Source: Lachnospiraceae bacterium (lineage in GTDB: Bacteria; Bacillota; Clostridia; Lachnospirales; Lachnospiraceae). Taken from it: a DNA stretch of 46,920 nucleotides. Below, one piece after another: positions 25,764 to 34,726 of the stretch (position 1 is the stretch's first letter; each line of letters begins with the position of its first letter). Below the pieces are notes generated by a model. It saw only the letters and a program-made list of their open reading frames with translations, did not search any database and was not told where the DNA came from. Location: assembly GCA_017524595.1 (NCBI GenBank), contig JAFXVI010000074.1, forward strand, positions 1 through 46,920. Reading direction: 5' to 3'. A program made the position numbers and the translations under genes.

Positions 25764-27143
25764 ATGAACAGAACATCAGTCAGAGACATGACTTCGGGAA
25801 ACGAGCTTAAGCTTCTTGTCAGCTTCTCCGTTCCCATGCTTATAGGTAATCTCTTTCAGCAGGTATATAACATGGTGGATTCTATTGTTGTCGGTAAATA
25901 CGTCTGCGCGGATGCCCTGGCCGCCGTCGGAGCAACGGGTTCACTTAATTTCCTGTTTTTCTCCTTATGTTTGGGCCTTACCGGAGGAATCGGCATTATA
26001 ATTTCCCAGCATTTCGGCGCCGGGGATAAGATCCATGTCCGTAAGGCCATCTTTAACTCAATATATATAATAGTAACCACCGGGATCATCATGTCCCTTC
26101 TTGGCATGTTCCTGGCAAGGCCCGTCCTCATATGGCTTCGAACACCCGGAAATATCCTTGATGATGCGACAGCTTACATGCAGATATCCTGCGCAGGCAT
26201 TCTGGCAGTTGCCGCCTATAACTGTGTTTCCTCCATCTTGCGGGCCCTTGGGGATTCCAAGACTCCTCTTGTTTTCCTTATCCTGGCAAGTTTGATAAAT
26301 GTGGCTCTCGACCTCTTTCTTGTAATAAACCTTGGCCTTGGTGTACGCGGAGTTGCATACGCAACCATCATAGCGCAGGTTCTTGCAGCCGCCGGAAGCC
26401 TTATATATGCATTGAAGAAAAATCCATATTTTAAGATAAAGAAAGAAGAAATGATCTATGATGCCGGGATCGTCCGTAAGTGCTACCGTCTGGGACTTCC
26501 CCTTGCCATGCAGTCATCGCTTATCGCCATATCCTGCGTGGCCCTGCAGAGTGTCGTGAACACCTTCGGTTCCGTCGTTGTGGCAGCTTTTACCGCAACA
26601 TCCCGTATCGAGCAGCTTGTACAGCAGCCCTTTAATTCTCTTGGAATGGCTCTTTCAACCTTCACCGGACAGAACATGGGCGCCGGAAGGCAGGACAGGG
26701 TAAAACGTGCCCTGGCGGGATCAATACTCATTACCGCTGGCTTCAGCATTTTAATGCTGGTCCTCTTCTACACCTTCGGCAACGATATAATGAGAGTATT
26801 TGTATCCGACATCGAGGTCATTGACTTTGGCACGCAGGCCCTTAGGATAACTTCATGGTTCTACTTCGCTCTGGGAACTATCTATGTAGTCAGGGCACTG
26901 CTTAACGGAGCGGGAGATGCGGCCTACGCAATGATCAACGGATGTGTGGAAGTAGCCGGCCGTATAGTATTCTCCAATACTCTTATACTCATACCTTCGG
27001 TCGGCAAATGGGGTGTATGGCTGTCTACAGCCCTGACATGGTTCATCACCGGCCTTGCAAGCTTTATAAGATGCAAACAGGGCAAGTGGAAACTCATTAA
27101 GATCGTGGATAACAGAAAGGAAGAAGATAATGGATTACATTAA
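25764..27143 (+). CDS. MATE-family multidrug/organic cation exporter
   Basis: A 459-residue polytopic protein with about 12 hydrophobic helices and the two MATE halves (PMLIGNLFQQVYNMVDSIVV in the first; LPLAMQSSLIAISCV and SLGMALSTFTGQNMGAGR in the second). It probably exports toxic organic molecules by Na+ or H+ antiport. The gene overlaps the GH113 gene by 14 bases and is divergent from AraC, so it is likely expressed with mannan use. Exported substrate unknown. Confidence 0.92.
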   Translation: MNRTSVRDMTSGNELKLLVSFSVPMLIGNLFQQVYNMVDSIVVGKYVCADALAAVGATGSLNFLFFSLCLGLTGGIGIIISQHFGAGDKIHVRKAIFNSIYIIVTTGIIMSLLGMFLARPVLIWLRTPGNILDDATAYMQISCAGILAVAAYNCVSSILRALGDSKTPLVFLILASLINVALDLFLVINLGLGVRGVAYATIIAQVLAAAGSLIYALKKNPYFKIKKEEMIYDAGIVRKCYRLGLPLAMQSSLIAISCVALQSVVNTFGSVVVAAFTATSRIEQLVQQPFNSLGMALSTFTGQNMGAGRQDRVKRALAGSILITAGFSILMLVLFYTFGNDIMRVFVSDIEVIDFGTQALRITSWFYFALGTIYVVRALLNGAGDAAYAMINGCVEVAGRIVFSNTLILIPSVGKWGVWLSTALTWFITGLASFIRCKQGKWKLIKIVDNRKEEDNGLH

Positions 27144-28059
27144 AGGTATAACCTACGGAGCATTCGCAGGCGCAGGAGAATTCACAAGAAAGCAGGCCTT
27201 CACCGGTATCGACCGGCTTATAGAAGGTACCGGCGCCAATTACATAATCCTTGTTCCAAACGGCCTTCAGGATACCCCTCAATCACAGGAGATAGATTAC
27301 ACGTCTCCGGCCAACCTGACGGACAATGAGCTTAAAAAGATGATCGACTACATTCACGGAAAGGGTATAAAGGTTGCCTTAAAGCCAACGGTCAACTGTA
27401 AGAACGGAATCTGGCGGGCGCACATATGCTTCTTTGACAAGGATGTTCCCTGCGAGCCGAAGTGGTCGGTATGGTTTAAGGCATATACCGATTTCCAGCT
27501 TCATTATGCGGCCATTGCACAGGAAACGGGAGTCGACCTATTTATCGCAGGATGTGAGATGGTGCAATCGGAACACAGGGAGAGTGAATGGCGTAATGTT
27601 ATATCGGAAATACGAAATGTATATCACGGACCCGTGACCTATAACACGGACAAATATCAGGAGGATAACGTGACCTGGTGGGACTGTGTGGATTATATAT
27701 GCTCAAGCGGTTATTATCCCCTTAATGACTGGGACGTTCAGCTTGACCGGATCGAGGCTGTGGTTAAACGTTTCAACAAGCCATTCTTCTTTGCCGAGGC
27801 AGGCTGCAAGTCTACGCACGGTTCTTCAAATGTACCCAACGACTGGACCCTTCAGGGTGATGCCGCTCCCGACGAACAGGCCAAATGGTACAAGGCCATG
27901 TTCGATGCGGCTGATAAGCGTGATTTTGTCCGGGGCTTCTTTCTCTGGGACTGGAGAATAAGGATGTATCCCGACTCCGATGCCCTTAACGATACAGGCT
28001 ATGATATCTGCTCAAAGCCTGCCGAAGAGATAGTGAAAAACTTCTACTCCACAAAATGA
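27130..28059 (+). CDS. GH113 beta-mannanase, cytoplasmic
   Basis: A 309-residue TIM-barrel hydrolase. ITYGAFAGAGEF at the N-terminus, VALKPTVNCKNGIWRAHI, FIAGCEMVQSEHRESEW and PFFFAEAGCKSTHG match GH113. The presumed acid/base Glu (about 143) and nucleophile Glu (about 223) are 80 residues apart, the same spacing as Glu151 and Glu231 of the Alicyclobacillus enzyme as I recall it. There is no signal peptide, so it acts on imported oligosaccharides and complements GH26. The ATG overlaps the MATE gene, and its stop codon TGA is the first three bases of REP copy D. Confidence 0.85.
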   Translation: MDYIKGITYGAFAGAGEFTRKQAFTGIDRLIEGTGANYIILVPNGLQDTPQSQEIDYTSPANLTDNELKKMIDYIHGKGIKVALKPTVNCKNGIWRAHICFFDKDVPCEPKWSVWFKAYTDFQLHYAAIAQETGVDLFIAGCEMVQSEHRESEWRNVISEIRNVYHGPVTYNTDKYQEDNVTWWDCVDYICSSGYYPLNDWDVQLDRIEAVVKRFNKPFFFAEAGCKSTHGSSNVPNDWTLQGDAAPDEQAKWYKAMFDAADKRDFVRGFFLWDWRIRMYPDSDALNDTGYDICSKPAEEIVKNFYSTK

Positions 28060-28085
28060 AACAGGGGAATGGTTCCCCTGTTTCA
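28057..28085. repeat. REP-like palindrome D
   Basis: A nearly perfect 29-base palindrome: TGAAACAGGGGAA, centre TGG, TTCCCCTGTTTCA. It begins with the GH113 stop codon and lies between convergent GH113 and fructokinase genes, where it could act as a bidirectional terminator or transcript-end stabiliser. Confidence 0.9.
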
Positions 28086-28093
28086 CCCCTGCT

Positions 28094-29068
28094 TCACATT
28101 ATGTTTTCTATCTCAGCAGATGTGGGCATAACTCTTAATGCGCCCCTTCTTGTAGTAATGATCGATGCAGCCGCATTGGCATATGTGAGCATCTCCTTAA
28201 GGTCTTCTTCCTTAAGATCGTCAAGGCCCTTCTCAAGAACAAAGTGCAGGATACAGCCTCCGAATGTATCACCTGCGCCCGTTGTCTCGATCGTATCCTT
28301 ACTTAAAAACGGAGCCGCCTGCGCCTTAATATAAGCATGATCACAGTCCTTCCTGTAAAATGCCATGCTGCCTTCCTTACCCAGAGAAACAGTCATGAAT
28401 CTTAAATCGAATCTCTCAAAAATCCATTCAACACCTTCAATATAATCATCCTTCCCGGTAAGCCACTGGATCTCGTTATCCGATATCTTAAGGATGTCGC
28501 AGTGCTTAAGGCCTTCAAGGACCTGCTCTTTTGCCTCATCAAGACTGTTCCATAAGGGCTCGCGAAGATTAGGATCAAAGGATATAAGGGCTCCTGCCTT
28601 CTTAGCCTCTTCTATGGCATAAAGTGTTGCTTCCCTGACTCCTTCATGGGTCATGGACAGGGTCCCAAAATGGAAGATCCCGGCATCCCTTATAAGACTC
28701 AAGTCTACATCCTCCTTCTTAAGGAGCATATCGGCACCCGGATTACGGTAGAAGGAAAAATCCCTGTCGCCGTCCTCAAAGGTTTTAACAAAGGCAAGCG
28801 TTGTCCTTGCCTCCTTATCTATAATAAGGCCCTTCGGATCTATCCCCACTTCATCAAGCACACCTTTTAGCTCATGGCCGAAGATATCGTCTCCCACCTT
28901 ACCGATAAAAGCGACTTTATGTCCTAGTTTCTTAAGCATCGCAAGGACATTGCAGGGCGCACCGCCGGGATTGGCCTCATACAGGGCATTGCCCTGGCCT
29001 GATTTTCCGTTCATTGTCATATCTATAAGCAATTCTCCGAGAGCGACTACGTCGTATGATCTTTCCAT
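28094..29068 (-). CDS. PfkB-family fructokinase
   Basis: A 324-residue ribokinase-fold kinase: GELLIDMTMNG and NPGGAPCNVLAML at the N-terminus, FIGKVGDDIFG, and the catalytic signature IETTGAGDTFGG near the C-terminus. It would phosphorylate fructose to fructose-6-phosphate (EC 2.7.1.4). In context it completes mannose to fructose to fructose-6-phosphate, with the YihS-like isomerase at 15864. It is the last gene after the ChvE-type importer on the same strand. Other PfkB sugars cannot be excluded. Confidence 0.88.
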   Translation of the reverse strand: MERSYDVVALGELLIDMTMNGKSGQGNALYEANPGGAPCNVLAMLKKLGHKVAFIGKVGDDIFGHELKGVLDEVGIDPKGLIIDKEARTTLAFVKTFEDGDRDFSFYRNPGADMLLKKEDVDLSLIRDAGIFHFGTLSMTHEGVREATLYAIEEAKKAGALISFDPNLREPLWNSLDEAKEQVLEGLKHCDILKISDNEIQWLTGKDDYIEGVEWIFERFDLRFMTVSLGKEGSMAFYRKDCDHAYIKAQAAPFLSKDTIETTGAGDTFGGCILHFVLEKGLDDLKEEDLKEMLTYANAAASIITTRRGALRVMPTSAEIENIM

Positions 29069-29110
29069 TTCTGCTCCTTTTCTGTTGTGTCTTCACCCTT
29101 TTCCCAAAAA

Positions 29111-29139
29111 TGAAACAGGGGAATCATCCCCCTGTTTCA
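29111..29139. repeat. REP-like palindrome E
   Basis: TGAAACAGGGG, centre AATCATC, CCCCTGTTTCA. It sits between the ChvE-like gene and the fructokinase. On the minus strand it is followed by TTTTTGGG, so it may partly terminate transcription and lower fructokinase expression. Confidence 0.85.
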
Positions 29140-29174
29140 CATTATCATACTTTTACTTAAAATTCTACTATTAT

Positions 29175-30356
29175 TTACTTAAGAAGTTCCAGACGGCTGG
29201 GATCGTTTGCGAATACTTCCTTGGCGTTAGCCTTGGTAACAACTACAGGCGGAAGCTCGTAGATGGCTACTTCCTTAACTCCGTTATCAGCCGTTACGTC
29301 TGTTGCGGGCATACCCTTGCCGTCCCTTAAGGAATTGATGATCTCGATCGTCTGTGCAACAAGTGCGTCGGTAGGCTTTGCAACCGTTGAGTACTGTCTT
29401 CCCGACCATACCCATTCAACCGACTCGTTCTCGGCATCAAGACCTGATACTACGGGGATCTGCTGGCCTGCGTTCTCGCATGAAGTGATTATCGCACGTG
29501 CGATACCGTCGTTGGGTGAGAGCACACCGTGGATATCCTTATCGGAATAGAAGCCCGAAAGAAGAGAATCCATTCTTGCCTGAGCCTTTGCATTGTCCCA
29601 GTCAACAGTTGCACACTGGGTAAAATCGGTCTGACCCGATACTACCGTAAGAGTGCCGTCATCGATAAGGGGCTGAAGTACCGACATTGCGCCCTTGAAG
29701 AAGTTGGGAGCGTTGGGATCTGCAGGACCGCCGCCAAAGAGCTCGATGTTGTAAGGGCCTTCACCCTTCACTTCCTTAAGACCGTCAAGGAGGGCCTGAG
29801 CCTGAAGTTCACCTGTCTTAACCGAACCGAACTGTACAACACCGTCAACACCTGTGGTGTTCTCAAGAAGTCTGTCATAACCTATAACATAAATGCCTGC
29901 ATCCTTGGCCTGTTCAAGTACCGATCCGAGCTGTGTACCGTCGATAGGGCCCACAACAATGACCTTGGCTCCGTTCTCGATCATCGACTCTATCTGTTGC
30001 TGCTGCTGGGGAACTTTCTGGTCTGCCGCCTGGATGATCGGAACATAGCCTGCTGCCTCAAGCTGCTCCTTAAACATCGTTTCCGCTTCCTTCCAGTTCT
30101 GGGTTCCGAGCCACGGAAGAGAAACACCTATGGTTGCTCCCGCTTCAAACCCGCTTCCCGCTGCCTCTGTGGCTGTAGCCGGAGTTTCACTCTGAGCGGC
30201 TGCATCCTGTGTGGCAACCTCCGTGCTTTCTTCCACTGCCGCTTCCTGTGCAGCAGGTGCGTTTGCTGCTCCTTCTCTTCCGCCGCCGCAGCCTGTGAGT
30301 GCGGACACTGCCAGTACGGTTGCTCCAAGTAATGCCATAATTCTTTTTCTGTTCAT
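29175..30356 (-). CDS. chvE: ChvE-like multiple-monosaccharide-binding lipoprotein
   Basis: A 393-residue periplasmic-binding-type protein of the CUT2 class. The signal MNRKRIMALLGATVLAVSAL ends in lipobox LTGC, followed by an Ala/Glu/Thr-rich linker. ATIGVSLPWLGTQNW, YDRLLENTTGVDG, GPYNIELFGGGPADPNA, SGLDAENESVEWVWSG and PPVVVTKANAKEVF follow ChvE closely from memory. It should bind glucose-, galactose-, arabinose- or xylose-type sugars and deliver them to the permease/ATPase encoded upstream on the same strand. Confidence 0.88.
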   Translation of the reverse strand: MNRKRIMALLGATVLAVSALTGCGGGREGAANAPAAQEAAVEESTEVATQDAAAQSETPATATEAAGSGFEAGATIGVSLPWLGTQNWKEAETMFKEQLEAAGYVPIIQAADQKVPQQQQQIESMIENGAKVIVVGPIDGTQLGSVLEQAKDAGIYVIGYDRLLENTTGVDGVVQFGSVKTGELQAQALLDGLKEVKGEGPYNIELFGGGPADPNAPNFFKGAMSVLQPLIDDGTLTVVSGQTDFTQCATVDWDNAKAQARMDSLLSGFYSDKDIHGVLSPNDGIARAIITSCENAGQQIPVVSGLDAENESVEWVWSGRQYSTVAKPTDALVAQTIEIINSLRDGKGMPATDVTADNGVKEVAIYELPPVVVTKANAKEVFANDPSRLELLK

Positions 30357-30458
30357 GATCTTCCTCTCTTTCTAAATAAACTGTTGGTTTCTTTATGTTC
30401 AACCGGCTTCCGTTGTCAAAACCGGATGATCATCTTTTTTCTGTCCCGATCCGGTCTT

Positions 30459-31655
30459 CTACTTTGACCTGATCTTATGCGAGCCACGCCCCGAGCGCTT
30501 GTTATATACGTCAAAGGCTACCGCCGCAAGCAATACGAATCCCTTTATGACCTGTGTCCTGTCCGCTCCTACACCCATGAGCATAAGACCGTTATTAAGT
30601 ACCGCCATCATAAGTCCGCCTACCATGGTCTCAAGTATCGTACCAACACCGCCCGATACCGCTGCACCGCCGATGAAGACCGAAGCTATGGCATCCATTT
30701 CCCATGAAGTTCCGTCCGCGGGACCTGCTGCCGTTGACCTTCCCACAAAGAGGATCCCGGCTACCGCTGCAAGCAGCGACATGTTCATCATTGTTATGAA
30801 GTAGGTCCTTGCGACATTTACACCCGAAAGAGCCGCCGCGTTCTTATTTCCTCCTACCGCATACACGTTACGTCCGAACTTTGTCTTCTGGGTTATCGTA
30901 TGATATATGATTATGAGTATTAAAAGGATCAATCCCGGTACCGGGAATGAAGTTCCCTCTCTGCCTGTTCCGAACAGCCATGTGAAGTATGCTATTATCG
31001 AACCGACGAGAAGGATCCTTGCTCCGACTGCCCATTTGGGTTCGTTCACTCCGGTGACTTCCGCCGACTTTTTGTATTTTTTAAGCTGTGATACCACATA
31101 TGCCGCTATCCCTATGATCCCGAGGAGAAGTGTTGAATTGTTCATGCCCGTGAACTTCGGACCCCACTCGGGCAGGTAGCCTGCTCCGAACCACTTAAGC
31201 TGCTCCGGTGCCGGGACCGAGATCGATTTTGATATCCATATGACTCCGCCTCTGAAGATCATCATCCCGCCGAGTGTCGTTATGAATCCGGGGATCCCCA
31301 GTTTCGCCAGGAAAAATCCGTGCCAGGCGCCCGCTGCAAGTCCTATCAGAAGTGCAAGCAGTACCGCAGCCCACCAGGGAAGATCAAGCTCTCTTGCGGC
31401 TATCGCCATTACCATTCCCGAAAAACCCGCTACCGATCCCACTGACAGATCTATCTGACCTATAACAATGACCATGAGCATTCCCAGGGCTAAAACCAGC
31501 ACATACGCATTACCTGCCAGGAGGTTCTGGAAATTGGATGATGTAAGCATCCTTCCGTCCGAAATGATATTGAATATCCCGATGAGCACCGCAAGGGCCA
31601 CGACCATCGTGTAACGTTTTAAATCTCCTCCGAGTATCTGTTTTATTACTTTCAT
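30459..31655 (-). CDS. mmsB: CUT2 monosaccharide ABC permease (GguB/MmsB type)
   Basis: A 398-residue permease with about ten hydrophobic helices. YVLVLALGMLMVIVIGQIDL, SVGSVAGFSGMVMAIAAREL, GGMMIFRGGVIWI, YAVGGNKNAAALSGVNV and ASVFIGGAAVSGGVGT are typical of the ribose/xylose/multiple-monosaccharide class. I chose the ATG at 31655, which has an AAAGGA ribosome site, over the TTG at 31697 that overlaps the ATPase gene. The pore is formed by a dimer. Confidence 0.9.
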   Translation of the reverse strand: MKVIKQILGGDLKRYTMVVALAVLIGIFNIISDGRMLTSSNFQNLLAGNAYVLVLALGMLMVIVIGQIDLSVGSVAGFSGMVMAIAARELDLPWWAAVLLALLIGLAAGAWHGFFLAKLGIPGFITTLGGMMIFRGGVIWISKSISVPAPEQLKWFGAGYLPEWGPKFTGMNNSTLLLGIIGIAAYVVSQLKKYKKSAEVTGVNEPKWAVGARILLVGSIIAYFTWLFGTGREGTSFPVPGLILLILIIIYHTITQKTKFGRNVYAVGGNKNAAALSGVNVARTYFITMMNMSLLAAVAGILFVGRSTAAGPADGTSWEMDAIASVFIGGAAVSGGVGTILETMVGGLMMAVLNNGLMLMGVGADRTQVIKGFVLLAAVAFDVYNKRSGRGSHKIRSK

Positions 31656-31683
31656 CTCTATCCGTCCTTTCTCTTTTGGGTTA

Positions 31684-33222
31684 TCATTCTCCCGCAAGCG
31701 CTGTCATCCTCTTCATAAGTATTTCCTGATCCGCCTCACCTCTTGAGATCTCACCGGTTATCCTGCCTTCCGAGATCGTATATATCCTGTCTGCCATACC
31801 CAGCAGTTCGGGAAGTTCCGATGATACCAGGATCACCGCCATCCCCTGGCCTGCCAAAACATGTATCATCTTGTAAATCTCATATTTGGCTCCTACATCG
31901 ATCCCTCTCGTGGGTTCGTCAAGGATAAGTATCTTCGGGTCCGTAAACATCCACTTGCTTAAGACAACCTTCTGCTGGTTTCCTCCCGACAGTGTTGTTA
32001 CTCCCACATCCACACTCGCCGCCTTTATGCTTACCGCCTTTTTGTATTCAACCGCCGCTTTTAATTCCTCGTCAAAATCGATCAGACCGTGTTTTATTAT
32101 CTTTTCAAGATCAGCCGAAACAATGGTCTTTCTTATGGAATCAAGAAGGTTGAGGCCTAAGTTCTTACGATCCTCCGGGACATAAGCGATACCGTGCCTG
32201 ATTGCCGTGCTTACGTTGGGTATGCTCACCTCTTTACCTTCTATCTTTATTGTCCCTCCTCTGTAGATGCCGTAATTCCTTCCGAATATGGATCTCATAA
32301 GTTCAGTCCTTCCGGCACCCATAAGTCCGGCAAATCCGACTATCTCTCCCTTTCTCACATTGAAGGTTGACTGCTTGCAGACGAGCCTTCCTTCCACCTC
32401 AGGATCTTCAACAGTCCAGTCACTGACCTCGAATAAGACTTCCCCGATCCTTGCATCGCGTTCGGGATAACGGTTTTCGATGGATCTTCCCACCATAGCC
32501 TTTATTATCCTGTCCTCGTCCACCTTGCCGGCTTCCACCTCGTAGTGCTCTACCGTCTGGCCGTCCCTTATGACCGTTACGGCATCCGATACCCTGGCTA
32601 TCTCGTTTAACTTATGCGAGATCATGATGCAGGTGATATCATTGCTCTTAAGCTCAAGCATCAGATCAAGAAGGTTTTCCGAATCATCTTCATTCAGGGC
32701 CGATGTCGGTTCATCGAGTATGAGAAGCTTCACATCCTTTGATAAGGCCTTTGCTATCTCAACGAGCTGCTGCTGTCCGACTCCCAGATGTTTTATCAGC
32801 ATATCCGGGTCAAGTGTAAGTCCCACTCTCTTAAGTATCTCCCTGGTCCGTCTTCTCTCCTCGTCCCAGTCGATAAGGCCATTTTTCGTTATCTCGTTAC
32901 CCACGAAGATATTCTCTGTGATCGAGAGTTCGGGGATCATCGTAAGTTCCTGATGGATGATACCTATGCCCGCGCTCTCCGATTCCTTGATGTTTTTAAA
33001 CTTCATCTCCTTACCCTGATACAGGATCGCACCGCTGTACTCACCATACGGGTAAACTCCCGAAAGAACCTTCATAAGGGTTGACTTTCCCGCTCCGTTC
33101 TCTCCGCATATCGCATGTATCGTTCCCCTCCGGACCTCTAAGGTGACCTCATCGAGCGCCCTTACTCCGGGAAATTCTTTCGTTATTCCTTTCATCTGAA
33201 GGATAAAGGGATTGTTATCCAT
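31684..33222 (-). CDS. mmsA: CUT2 monosaccharide ABC ATPase with two nucleotide domains (GguA/MmsA type)
   Basis: A 512-residue tandem ATPase. The first domain has Walker A GENGAGKST, signature LGVGQQQLVEIAKAL and Walker B KLLILDEPTSALN. The second has degenerate Walker A GLMGAGRTE, signature LSGGNQQKVVLSKW and Walker B ILILDEPTRGID. It energises the 30459 permease. A ribosome site AAAGGACGTGAGG precedes the ATG. The 180-base leader contains palindromes and a terminator-like hairpin, suggesting control by the upstream two-component system. Confidence 0.93.
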   Translation of the reverse strand: MDNNPFILQMKGITKEFPGVRALDEVTLEVRRGTIHAICGENGAGKSTLMKVLSGVYPYGEYSGAILYQGKEMKFKNIKESESAGIGIIHQELTMIPELSITENIFVGNEITKNGLIDWDEERRRTREILKRVGLTLDPDMLIKHLGVGQQQLVEIAKALSKDVKLLILDEPTSALNEDDSENLLDLMLELKSNDITCIMISHKLNEIARVSDAVTVIRDGQTVEHYEVEAGKVDEDRIIKAMVGRSIENRYPERDARIGEVLFEVSDWTVEDPEVEGRLVCKQSTFNVRKGEIVGFAGLMGAGRTELMRSIFGRNYGIYRGGTIKIEGKEVSIPNVSTAIRHGIAYVPEDRKNLGLNLLDSIRKTIVSADLEKIIKHGLIDFDEELKAAVEYKKAVSIKAASVDVGVTTLSGGNQQKVVLSKWMFTDPKILILDEPTRGIDVGAKYEIYKMIHVLAGQGMAVILVSSELPELLGMADRIYTISEGRITGEISRGEADQEILMKRMTALAGE

Positions 33223-33273
33223 AGCCTCACGTCCTTTCTTATCTCAAGGCTTCGTTTCAGTTTCTGCTAAAAG

Positions 33274-33314
33274 GATAAAAAAATAATGACGTTTGCAACA
33301 GTCACAAACGTCAT
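33274..33314 (-). terminator. Terminator or attenuator before the ABC ATPase gene
   Basis: ATGACGTTTG and CAAACGTCAT form a perfect 10-bp stem with a 9-base loop, followed on the minus strand by TATTTTTTTATCC. It ends the two-component operon or, if a promoter lies before it, attenuates the importer operon. Confidence 0.75.
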
Positions 33315-33353
33315 CACTTTATTCAAACAGATATCACCTTTTTTCAAGACAGA

Positions 33354-33381
33354 TGTCATGTGAGAACATGACAAATGTCAT
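33354..33381. promoter_or_regulatory. Overlapping TGTCAT palindromes, candidate regulator site
   Basis: TGTCATGT-GAGA-ACATGACA overlaps ATGACA-AA-TGTCAT, giving three alternating half-sites. The arms resemble the hairpin arms at 33286-33314. On the minus strand TTGAAA follows as a possible -35. This is a likely binding site for the NarL-type regulator at 34727. Confidence 0.5.
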
Positions 33382-33401
33382 ATCGACTATAAGGGGGACC
33401 A

Positions 33402-34721
33402 CTACTCCCCACTCAGTATCCCCTTGATCTTCCGATCCTGTATAACCTGCTCCATCCTTATGTTCCCCTCTCCCGAGAGTATCTCATTAACAGCGTACTC
33501 AACCGCACTCTCCGCTTCATCCTGCCCGTAGAATGTGTACTTCGGCACAGCCGTATCCATAGCATGTCTGACAACATCCATGTTTATATTCTGCGAACCG
33601 TAAGCCCTATCCCCAAGTTCCTTTTTTAGCTCCCTCTCCGTAATATCCCTGCAGGGCGACAATCCTTCCGAATACCTAAATATCTCGGATTGCAGCGTCT
33701 CGTCGGTGGTGAGCATTTTTATAAAATCCCAGGCTTCTTTCTTATGCCTGCTCTTTGAATACATGCCTATACACAGGGTGTCCAGGATAGATGTGTTATC
33801 CCCTTCCGATCCTGCCGGCATGGTAAGAAAAGTCAGCTCAAAATCCTCATACAGGCTCTCCCTTAACGGGTTCTTTATAAAATCACGGTAGCTTGCATAA
33901 TACATGGGCTGGAATGCCACATTCCCTTTTTCGAAATACCTTGCATTTTCCTTGTTCCCTTCATTCAGGGAATTCAGTTCATCAAGGAAGGTAAGGGCCG
34001 TCGTTATCTTCGTATCGGCAAAATCACACTCCCGCCCGTCCGTTGAAAAGAGCCTGTTCCCGTTAGCCGCAAAGGCTTCCTTCCACGTATAATTTACGGT
34101 ACCGAACACATCGGTCTTTTTATCTCCGGTCGTATCAGCCGTGACTTTTTTACAGATATCATAGAATTCATCCCAGGTCCAGTTAAGCGGCGGAATTTCG
34201 ATCCCGTCTTTTTCAAGTATCGTCGTATTTGCAAACATGAGCTCCGGCGCACATTCAAACGGAAGAAGATACTGTGCGTTATCAAAGTTTCCGAACCTGT
34301 AGGCACTTCTGTAGAACATTTCCTTGTTAAAATCTTTGTCCTTATCCACGTACTCCGTGATATCTTCAAGTGCATGCATCTTTATGAGAAGATCGAAATC
34401 TTCCGGCAGGACAAAGAAAACATCGGGGGCTTCACCCTTCATTATCTGCTCTGCAAGCCACTCGGTGTAATCCTCCTTAAGAATGCCGGTCTCGTAACTC
34501 ACGCTTATTCCCGGGTGGTCCTTTTCAAACATCCTTATCGCATCATCCGGTATCCTGTGTTCGTATCCGTTGTGAACGCCCCAGTAGCTGTCCGCAAAGA
34601 CACCTATCTTAAGATCCGTTCCCCTGCCGGCGGGTATCAGGTCCTTAATGCCCGCCGAAAAGAAGAACGCCGTGAGTAGTAAAAATATACATATGATATA
34701 TTTTGTCCTGTTTCCTGCCAT
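33402..34721 (-). CDS. Membrane-anchored family 1 sugar-binding protein
   Basis: A 439-residue extracellular solute-binding protein with an uncleaved-looking N-terminal helix (YIICIFLLLTAFFFSAGI) and no lipobox Cys. LKIGVFADSYWG, APDVFFVLPEDF, APELMFANTTILEKDGI, NWTWDEFYDICKKV and KEAWDFIKMLTTDETL are typical of the family. It starts five bases after the response regulator, away from any CUT1 permease, so it may serve as a sensory accessory presenting sugar to the kinase. Transport with unseen permeases is an alternative. Confidence 0.8.
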   Translation of the reverse strand: MAGNRTKYIICIFLLLTAFFFSAGIKDLIPAGRGTDLKIGVFADSYWGVHNGYEHRIPDDAIRMFEKDHPGISVSYETGILKEDYTEWLAEQIMKGEAPDVFFVLPEDFDLLIKMHALEDITEYVDKDKDFNKEMFYRSAYRFGNFDNAQYLLPFECAPELMFANTTILEKDGIEIPPLNWTWDEFYDICKKVTADTTGDKKTDVFGTVNYTWKEAFAANGNRLFSTDGRECDFADTKITTALTFLDELNSLNEGNKENARYFEKGNVAFQPMYYASYRDFIKNPLRESLYEDFELTFLTMPAGSEGDNTSILDTLCIGMYSKSRHKKEAWDFIKMLTTDETLQSEIFRYSEGLSPCRDITERELKKELGDRAYGSQNINMDVVRHAMDTAVPKYTFYGQDEAESAVEYAVNEILSGEGNIRMEQVIQDRKIKGILSGE

Positions 34722-34726
34722 TTACC

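Noticed and set aside
29529..30332. Long plus-strand ORF opposite the ChvE-like gene
   Set aside because: It is the antisense of a clear binding-protein gene and encodes a Cys/Arg-rich, family-less product.
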